A DNA stretch of 40,452 bases, from NCBI RefSeq assembly GCF_025154055.1, contig NZ_JAOALK010000054.1, positions 1-40,452 on the forward strand. Direction: 5' to 3'. The DNA is from Aquibacillus koreensis. GTDB lineage: Bacteria > Bacillota > Bacilli > Bacillales > Amphibacillaceae. Under the pieces are notes generated by a model. It searched no databases. It was not told where the DNA came from and worked only from the letters and a program-made list of their open reading frames with translations. Both the position numbers and the translations under genes were made by a program. How positions within the stretch are numbered: the first letter of the stretch is position 1; each line of letters opens with the position of its first letter. This document shows positions 35,315-40,452 of this stretch, in pieces.

Positions 35315-37261
35315 ATGGCTGAACAAATCAAAATTATTTTTCCAGATGGCAATGCCAAGGAATTCCCAAAAGGAACAACAGGTGAAGATGTAGCTGCATC
35401 TATTTCCCCTGGATTAAAAAAACAAGCATTAGCAATAAAACTCGATGGTACACTATATGACCTTCGTACTGCCTTACCAGGTGATGGTGCAATTGAAATT
35501 ATTACGATCAAAAATGAAGATGGCGTTGAAATTATGCGTCATTCTACAGCTCATTTAATGGCACAAGCGGTTAAACGCTTATATAACAATGTGAAATTGG
35601 GTGTAGGTCCAACTATTGAAGGTGGATTCTATTACGACATTGATATGGAAGAGTCGATTACACCAGAAGATTTGCCACGAATCGAAAAAGAAATGAAAAA
35701 GATTGCTGACGAGAATCTTGAAGTTGTTCGTAAAGAAGTAACAAGAGATGAAGCAAAAGCAATGTATGAAGAAATTGGCGATAATCTTAAATTGGAGCTT
35801 TTAGATGCCATTCCGGCTGACGAAAAAGTGACCATCTACGAGCAAGGGGAATTCTTTGATCTTTGTAGAGGGGTGCATGTTCCTTCAACAAGTAAGATTA
35901 AAGTATTTAAATTGTTGAGTATATCTGGTGCGTATTGGCGCGGTGATAGTAAAAATAAAATGCTACAACGTATTTACGGAACAGCGTTTGAAAAGAAAAG
36001 TGAGCTAGATGAGTATTTACGTTTACGTGAAGAAGCGAAAGAACGTGACCATCGTAAATTAGGAAAAGAATTAAACCTATTTACTGTTTCTCAAAAGGTT
36101 GGTCAGGGCTTGCCTTTATGGTTACCTAAGGGAGCTACGATTCGTCGTACAATTGAAAGGTACATTGTTGACCTTGAAGAACGCCTTGGTTATAACCACG
36201 TTTATACTCCGGTTTTAGGTAGTGTAGATTTATATAAGACGAGTGGGCACTGGGACCATTATAAAGATGACATGTTCCCAACGCTAGAAATGGATAACGA
36301 AGATTTAGTGCTTCGCCCAATGAACTGCCCACACCACATGATGGTCTTTAAAAATGAACTGCATAGTTATCGTAATCTTCCAGTTCGTATTGCGGAGCTT
36401 GGAACGATGCACCGTCATGAAATGTCTGGAGCGCTTGCTGGTTTACAACGTGTCCGTGCAATGACATTAAATGATGCACATATCTTTGCAAGACCGGATC
36501 AATTAAAAGATGAGTTCATCCGTGTTGTGCAACTAGTACAGAACGTTTATAAAGATTTTGGCATTGATGATTATTACTTCAGACTTTCTTATCGTGATCC
36601 TGAAGATACAGAAAAGTATGTTGATAATGATGAAATGTGGGAAAAAGCGCAAGCCATGTTAAAAGAAACAATGGAAGACATGGAGCTTGACTATGTGGAA
36701 GCTATTGGCGAAGCGGCATTCTATGGCCCTAAGCTGGATGTACAAGTGAAAACTGCATTAGGTAAAGATGAGACACTTTCTACAGTTCAATTAGACTTCC
36801 ATTTACCAGAGCGTTTTGATTTAACGTATATCGGTGAGGATGGCAAAGAACATCGTCCAGTAGTAATCCACCGCGGGGTTGTATCAACAATGGAACGTTT
36901 TGTAGCATTCTTAATTGAAGAATACAAAGGTGCTTTCCCTACATGGCTTGCTCCTGTTCAAGCAAGAATCATCCCAGTATCTGCGGATGTACACCTTGAC
37001 TATGCGAAAAAGGTAGAAGACGAGCTACGAATGAATGGGATCCGTGTTGAAATAGATGAAAGAGATGAAAAAATCGGATACAAAATCAGGGAAGCGCAAA
37101 TTCAAAAAATACCGTTTGCATTAGTTGTTGGGGATAAGGAAGTAGAAGCAGAAGGCGTGAACATTCGTCGTTATGGAGAGAAAGATTCAGAAACAAAAGC
37201 TTTAACTACATTTATAGCAGACATAAAAGAAGAAATCGAAAAGAAAACACTAAGAAAGTAA
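35315..37261 (+). CDS. thrS: Threonyl-tRNA synthetase ThrS
   Basis: Charges tRNA-Thr with threonine. The 648-residue protein has an N-terminal TGS domain (about 1-62), an editing domain with [13 protein letters not shown] carrying the HxxxH motif, and a class II catalytic core. The core includes [23 protein letters not shown] with the zinc-binding Cys, and [14 protein letters not shown]-terminal anticodon-binding domain begins near [14 protein letters not shown] use the ATG at 35315 ([12 protein letters not shown]) with AAAGGAGTGA upstream rather than the GTG at 35306, which lies in that site. It is controlled by the T-box leader. Confidence 0.97.
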   Translation: MAEQIKIIFPDGNAKEFPKGTTGEDVAASISPGLKKQALAIKLDGTLYDLRTALPGDGAIEIITIKNEDGVEIMRHSTAHLMAQAVKRLYNNVKLGVGPTIEGGFYYDIDMEESITPEDLPRIEKEMKKIADENLEVVRKEVTRDEAKAMYEEIGDNLKLELLDAIPADEKVTIYEQGEFFDLCRGVHVPSTSKIKVFKLLSISGAYWRGDSKNKMLQRIYGTAFEKKSELDEYLRLREEAKERDHRKLGKELNLFTVSQKVGQGLPLWLPKGATIRRTIERYIVDLEERLGYNHVYTPVLGSVDLYKTSGHWDHYKDDMFPTLEMDNEDLVLRPMNCPHHMMVFKNELHSYRNLPVRIAELGTMHRHEMSGALAGLQRVRAMTLNDAHIFARPDQLKDEFIRVVQLVQNVYKDFGIDDYYFRLSYRDPEDTEKYVDNDEMWEKAQAMLKETMEDMELDYVEAIGEAAFYGPKLDVQVKTALGKDETLSTVQLDFHLPERFDLTYIGEDGKEHRPVVIHRGVVSTMERFVAFLIEEYKGAFPTWLAPVQARIIPVSADVHLDYAKKVEDELRMNGIRVEIDERDEKIGYKIREAQIQKIPFALVVGDKEVEAEGVNIRRYGEKDSETKALTTFIADIKEEIEKKTLRK

Positions 37262-37269
37262 AAGATTGG

Positions 37270-37302
37270 AGCTCTTCCCTTTCATTTTGGGAAGGGCTTT
37301 TC
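37270..37302 (+). terminator. thrS terminator
   Basis: AGCTCTTCCC and GGGAAGGGCT pair with one wobble and are followed by TTTT. Confidence 0.8.
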
Positions 37303-37395
37303 TAATAACTCAAATAAATGCGCAAAAAATTTTGAGCTAAAATGTATGCCTTTTCATTCAATCGTATTATTGTATAGTATAGGAGGGATTTTTAA

Positions 37396-38370
37396 ATGAA
37401 ATATAGACAATTAGGTAAAAGTGGACTGAAAGTAAGTGCATTGGGCTTAGGTAGTTGGTTAACGTATGGTAAAGCTGTAGAAGATAAAACAGCTGAAGAT
37501 TGCATACATAAAGCTTACGAATTAGGAATTAATTTCTTTGATACTGCGAATGCTTATGAAGCTGGTAAGGCAGAAGTGGTATTAGGCAATGCTTTAAAAG
37601 ACTATGAAAGAAGCAGTTATGTTGTAGCAACTAAAGTATTTTTTCCAATGGGTTCTGGTCCAAATGATCGCGGGCTGTCAAGGAAACATATCATAGAGCA
37701 ATGTGACGCAAGCTTAAAACGCCTAGGTCTAGATTATATTGATCTATATCAATGTCATCGTTTCGATCCTAGTGTACCTGTTGAGGAGACACTTTTAGCA
37801 TTAGACGATCTAGTTAAGCAAGGGAAAGTATTGTATACAGGTGTAAGTGAATGGACTGCTGCACAAATTCAAAGCGCAGTAGATATCGGCAAAGATTACC
37901 GCTTGCATCCAATCATTTCCAATCAACCTATCTACAATATGATTGAAAGGTATATTGAGGATGAAGTGCTTCCTGTATCTAATCAGTTAGGGTTAGGTCA
38001 AATCGTGTTTTCACCATTAGCACAAGGAGTACTAACTGGGAAATATAAACCAGATGCTTCCCTTCCTGATGATAGTCGTGCTGCTAATGATGACACGAAC
38101 ATGGTTATCAATAGTTACATGCGAAACGACGTACTTCAAACGGTTCAAAAATTAAATGATGTTGCAAAGGAGCTAGAGGTCTCACTTACCCAGTTATCAC
38201 TAGCATGGATTCTTCGCCAACAAGGAGTTAGTTCAGCCATTATAGGTGCAAGTAGACCAGGTCAAATAGAAGAGAATGTAAAAGCAGTTGATATAGAACT
38301 ATCGGAGGATACACTTCAAAAAATGGAAATTATATTAGAAGAGATTAAAGATTTTCACCCAGCAAGATAA
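37396..38370 (+). CDS. Aldo/keto reductase, Kv-beta/YghZ-like
   Basis: A 324-residue NAD(P)H-dependent oxidoreductase of the aldo/keto reductase superfamily. The N-terminal MKYRQLGKSGLKVSALGLGS, FFDTANAYEAGKAE (catalytic Asp and Tyr), VATKVFF (catalytic Lys) and LYQCHRFDPSVP (catalytic His) complete the tetrad. The C-terminal part has SLAWILRQQGVSSAIIGASR, which binds the cofactor. The GLSRKHIIEQCDASLKRLGL stretch points to the potassium-channel-beta/YghZ branch. The substrate cannot be told. AGGAGGG precedes the ATG. This gene is not part of the usual thrS-infC neighbourhood of B. subtilis, so it may be a later insertion. Confidence 0.88.
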   Translation: MKYRQLGKSGLKVSALGLGSWLTYGKAVEDKTAEDCIHKAYELGINFFDTANAYEAGKAEVVLGNALKDYERSSYVVATKVFFPMGSGPNDRGLSRKHIIEQCDASLKRLGLDYIDLYQCHRFDPSVPVEETLLALDDLVKQGKVLYTGVSEWTAAQIQSAVDIGKDYRLHPIISNQPIYNMIERYIEDEVLPVSNQLGLGQIVFSPLAQGVLTGKYKPDASLPDDSRAANDDTNMVINSYMRNDVLQTVQKLNDVAKELEVSLTQLSLAWILRQQGVSSAIIGASRPGQIEENVKAVDIELSEDTLQKMEIILEEIKDFHPAR

Positions 38371-38380
38371 GAATTTTGAA

Positions 38381-38421
38381 GGAATGATCACTTCCACTGA
38401 CTAGTGATCATTTCTTCTTTT
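38381..38421 (+). terminator. Aldo/keto reductase gene terminator
   Basis: AATGATCACT and AGTGATCATT form a perfect ten-base stem followed by TCTTCTTTTT. Confidence 0.8.
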
Positions 38422-38483
38422 TATATTGCTTAACTTTATAAAGTGTGCTAATATCATAAATAGACATTAAATATGAAAAGTGG

Positions 38484-38512
38484 TTGACTTCAATATTCAA
38501 CCATGATATAAT
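38484..38512 (+). promoter_or_regulatory. Strong sigma-A promoter of infC-rpmI-rplT
   Basis: TTGACT (38484-38489) and TATAAT (38507-38512) with a 17-base spacer, plus a TGA extension in front of the -10 box. This is the closest match to consensus in the window, as expected for a ribosomal protein operon. Confidence 0.85.
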
Positions 38513-38544
38513 TTTATGAGTGAAATTGAATATGATCAATGACA

Positions 38545-38655
38545 AGTAGAGGCACCCGCTTCTCACCTGATTGACGCTAATGTAGCAGTTGGCAGGTTAC
38601 AATTCTGATTAAATACAGGATATGTGTGGGTGCAGTGTGTACCGACACTTTTTTT
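38545..38655 (+). ncRNA. Ribosomal protein L20 leader with terminator
   Basis: The leader lets L20 repress its own operon by premature termination. The segment AGAGGCACCCGCTTCTCACC (38549-38568) and TGTAGCAGTTGGCAGGTTAC resemble the L20 leader family of Bacillus. GCACCC (38552-38557) can pair with GGGTGC (38628-38633), which would compete with the terminator. The terminator is AGTGT/ACACT followed by TTTTTTT (38634-38655). Confidence 0.8.
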
Positions 38656-38669
38656 ATGCTATGTAATAG

Positions 38670-38795
38670 TGTAAAAATTCTACAGGGAGACCTGCAGAAT
38701 TAGAAATTAATGAAAATCATTAATTTCTATGGAAACTAGCAACCAACTTGTCGAGTGACCAATATGTGGTCATGTTGCTATTGTCATCTAGACTA
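38670..38795 (+). other. Three further hairpins in the infC leader
   Basis: AATTCTACAGG pairs with CCTGCAGAATT around GAGA. Directly after it, AGAAATTAATG pairs with CATTAATTTCT. AGCAAC pairs with GTTGCT enclosing TGACC/GGTCA. None has a T tract. They may be processing or stability elements of the long leader, or L20/IF3 binding structures. Confidence 0.5.
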
Positions 38796-38848
38796 TGGTA
38801 GAAGATCATTGAAATTTTTGCTTTAAAAACTCTCGGAGGTGGCTGACT

Positions 38849-39364
38849 ATTAGCAAAGATATGAACGTCAATGAGAAAATTCGTGCACGCGAAGTACGTC
38901 TTATTGATTCAAATGGGGATCAACTTGGTGTTAAATCACGTCAAGAAGCGTTGGAAATTGCTCAAACTAGAGAATTAGACCTTGTACTTGTTGCACCGAC
39001 TGCAAAACCACCGGTGTGCCGTATTATGGATTATGGTAAATTCCGTTTTGAGCAACAAAAGAAAGAAAAAGAAGCTCGTAAGAAGCAAAAAATTATCAAC
39101 GTTAAAGAAGTACGTCTTAGCCCTGGAATTGAAGATCATGACTTTAATACAAAATTGCGTAATGCAAGAAAGTTCCTTGAAAAAGGCGACAAAGTTAAAG
39201 TATCGATTCGTTTCCGTGGACGTGCGATTACCCACAAAGAACTTGGTCAAAAAGTTCTAGTTAAAATGGCAGACGAATGTAAAGATCTTTCTACGGTTGA
39301 ACAAAAACCGAAGATGGAAGGTCGTAGTATGTTCTTAATGCTAGCACCAGTAAACGAAAAATAG
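38849..39364 (+). CDS. infC: Translation initiation factor IF-3, AUU start
   Basis: IF-3 keeps ribosomal subunits apart and checks start codons. The protein is 171 residues when started at the ATT at 38849, which reads ATT AGC AAA GAT ATG; GGAGGTGG lies six bases upstream. Homologues also begin with SKD before the [12 protein letters not shown] stretch, and the rare AUU start is a known self-regulating feature of infC. An ATG at 38861 lacks a ribosome binding site. The N domain ([15 protein letters not shown]), linker ([15 protein letters not shown]) and C domain ([19 protein letters not shown]) are typical. rpmI follows. Confidence 0.96.
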   Translation: MSKDMNVNEKIRAREVRLIDSNGDQLGVKSRQEALEIAQTRELDLVLVAPTAKPPVCRIMDYGKFRFEQQKKEKEARKKQKIINVKEVRLSPGIEDHDFNTKLRNARKFLEKGDKVKVSIRFRGRAITHKELGQKVLVKMADECKDLSTVEQKPKMEGRSMFLMLAPVNEK

Positions 39365-39402
39365 ACAAAAAGTTAGTTATAACATTCAAGGAGGAACTAC
39401 TC

Positions 39403-39600
39403 ATGCCAAAAATGAAAACTCATCGCGGTACTGCAAAACGTTTTAAAAGAACAGGTTCTGGGAAGCTAAAGCGTTCCCATGCATATACTAGTCACTTATT
39501 TGCGAACAAATCTCAAAAGCAAAAGCGTAAACTTCGTAAAGACGCACTTGTTTCTGCAGGAGATTACAAACGCATCAAGCAAATGATACCAAACAAATAA
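39403..39600 (+). CDS. rpmI: 50S ribosomal protein L35
   Basis: A 65-residue, strongly basic protein: [20 protein letters not shown], then a [17 protein letters not shown] segment. This is the standard L35 sequence pattern. AAGGAGGAACTACTC precedes the ATG. It lies between infC and rplT as in nearly all bacteria. Confidence 0.97.
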   Translation: MPKMKTHRGTAKRFKRTGSGKLKRSHAYTSHLFANKSQKQKRKLRKDALVSAGDYKRIKQMIPNK

Positions 39601-39644
39601 TAAACTACGAGAGACTCGTTCATATATACTAGGAGGGAATTACT

Positions 39645-40001
39645 ATGCCACGTGTTAAAGGTGGAACAGTTACACGCAAACGTCGTAAACGTATATTAAA
39701 GCTTGCTAAAGGATATTATGGTGCCAAGCATTCATTATTTAAAACAGCTAAACAACAAGTATGGAAATCAGGTCAATATGCTTACCGTGACCGCAGACAG
39801 AAAAAACGTGACTTCCGTAAATTATGGATCGCACGTATCAATGCTGCAGCTCGTTTAAATGGTCTTTCTTACAGCCGTTTAATGTTCGGTTTAAAGCAAG
39901 CTGGTATCGAAGTTAACCGTAAAATGCTTTCTGAGTTAGCAATTAACGATGAAAAAGCATTTGCACAATTAGCTGAAAAAGCAAAAGCTGCTATTAAATA
40001 G
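39645..40001 (+). CDS. rplT: 50S ribosomal protein L20
   Basis: A 118-residue basic protein that binds 23S rRNA early in assembly and also represses its own operon through the leader at 38545. It starts [20 protein letters not shown], followed by [16 protein letters not shown] and the globular C-terminal part with [30 protein letters not shown] precedes the ATG. It is the last gene of the operon and is followed by a strong terminator. Confidence 0.98.
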   Translation: MPRVKGGTVTRKRRKRILKLAKGYYGAKHSLFKTAKQQVWKSGQYAYRDRRQKKRDFRKLWIARINAAARLNGLSYSRLMFGLKQAGIEVNRKMLSELAINDEKAFAQLAEKAKAAIK

Positions 40002-40015
40002 GACTTTACTTTATA

Positions 40016-40057
40016 AAACTCGACACTCATCATAGGAGTGTCGAGTTTGTTTTTTAT
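40016..40057 (+). terminator. infC-rpmI-rplT terminator
   Basis: AAACTCGACACTC and GAGTGTCGAGTTT form a perfect 13-bp stem with a seven-base loop, followed by GTTTTTTAT. Confidence 0.9.
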
Positions 40058-40147
40058 ATACATACTTCAAAATTAAATCTGACACAGCAATCGTAAAATG
40101 TGCAGTTATATTTATTTGATTTTGTTAAACAGGTGTGTGCTATAACG

Positions 40148-40452
40148 CCGTTCCGGCAGAATACTTCGCTTTCCGCGGGCACGGCCTCAGCTAACTCAGT
40201 AGCAAAGTGCGCTCCTGAGTGGATCTTCGGCTCGCGCTGTTCCCGCAGGAGTCTTCGTATTCTGCCTCCACTGTATTATATTTTCTGGCTAATGGATATT
40301 TTGGCGACTCATTTATGATCTTTCTCAAAATTAAAGGAATGTGTACGAAGCGGAGGGAAAATACGAGACTCCTGTGGGAAAGGAACAGTCTGAAGACCCC
40401 GCAGTGAGCGCTCTTTGCGAATGAGGAGGCTGAGGCGTTCCCCACGGAAAGC
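40148..40452. repeat. Large inverted repeat element, right end outside the window
   Basis: Two GC-rich arms lie in opposite orientation: the first at about 40148-40262 and the second at about 40346-40452, continuing past the window. They pair imperfectly; for example GCTTTCCGCGGG in arm one matches the complement of CCCACGGAAAGC in arm two, and CCCGCAGGAGTC matches GACTCCTGTGGG. The AT-rich centre of about 83 bases carries no gene. Short ORFs on both strands here are repeat-derived and not credible genes. Confidence 0.75.

Noticed and set aside
37351-37378. TTTTCA-16-TATAGT as promoter of the aldo/keto reductase gene
   Set aside because: The predicted transcription start would fall within the AGGAGGG ribosome binding site, leaving no usable leader.
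40100-40445. Short ORFs on both strands after rplT
   Set aside because: They lie inside the palindromic repeat, overlap each other in opposite directions and lack ribosome binding sites.

Overview
The window reads as the chromosome of an endospore-forming, low-GC Gram-positive bacterium of the family Bacillaceae. Gene order follows the Bacillus subtilis ytoI-to-rplT region closely, sporulation-linked membrane genes (ytrH, ytrI, ytvI, ytaF, ytxC) are present, and proteins such as AccD, NrnA and SpeD match the Bacillus versions almost motif by motif. The hflKC pair, which B. subtilis lacks, and the repeat families suggest a relative of Oceanobacillus, Virgibacillus or Gracilibacillus, but I cannot name the species.

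Layout. 1-4617: fragment of a dispersed repeat, a small membrane protein, ytoI, ytpI (-), nrnA, a small minus-strand gene, and ytrI-ytrH (-). 4918-15879: dnaE, a FadR-type GntR regulator with its own operator, accD-accA, pfkA-pyk, fxsA and ytvI (-). 16041-19245: ytwI, citZ and icd. 19246-19990: no gene; a 52-bp tandem array stands where mdh usually lies. 19991-29106: phoP-phoR, hflK-hflC behind a sigma-W-like promoter, polA-mutM, ytaF and coaE. 29107-30078: no gene; a second 52-bp array with an unrelated unit stands where gapB usually lies. 30079-34904: speD, an unknown cytosolic protein, nrdR, dnaB-dnaI and ytxC. 34905-40001: T-box-controlled thrS, an aldo/keto reductase, and the infC-rpmI-rplT operon behind an L20 leader. 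40002-40452: a large palindromic repeat of the same family as the one at the left end.

How the genes work together. Most are housekeeping: replication (dnaE, polA, dnaB, dnaI), repair (mutM), fatty-acid initiation (accDA), lower glycolysis and entry to the TCA cycle (pfkA, pyk, citZ, icd), phosphate sensing (phoPR), cofactor and polyamine synthesis (coaE, speD), ribonucleotide reductase control (nrdR) and translation (thrS, infC, rpmI, rplT). Three genes expected from B. subtilis synteny are missing: the malic enzyme ytsJ, mdh and gapB. All belong to malate or gluconeogenic metabolism.

The most unusual structure is a pair of intergenic elements at 19424-19838 and 29181-29643. Both contain tandem arrays with a period of exactly 52 bp, yet the units are unrelated in sequence. 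Both are bounded by copies of the same inverted end sequence (core AGATATAAAATGCGAC), and each occupies the slot of a missing gene. I do not recognise this as a described element. Everything here was read by eye; no alignment, folding or database search was run.
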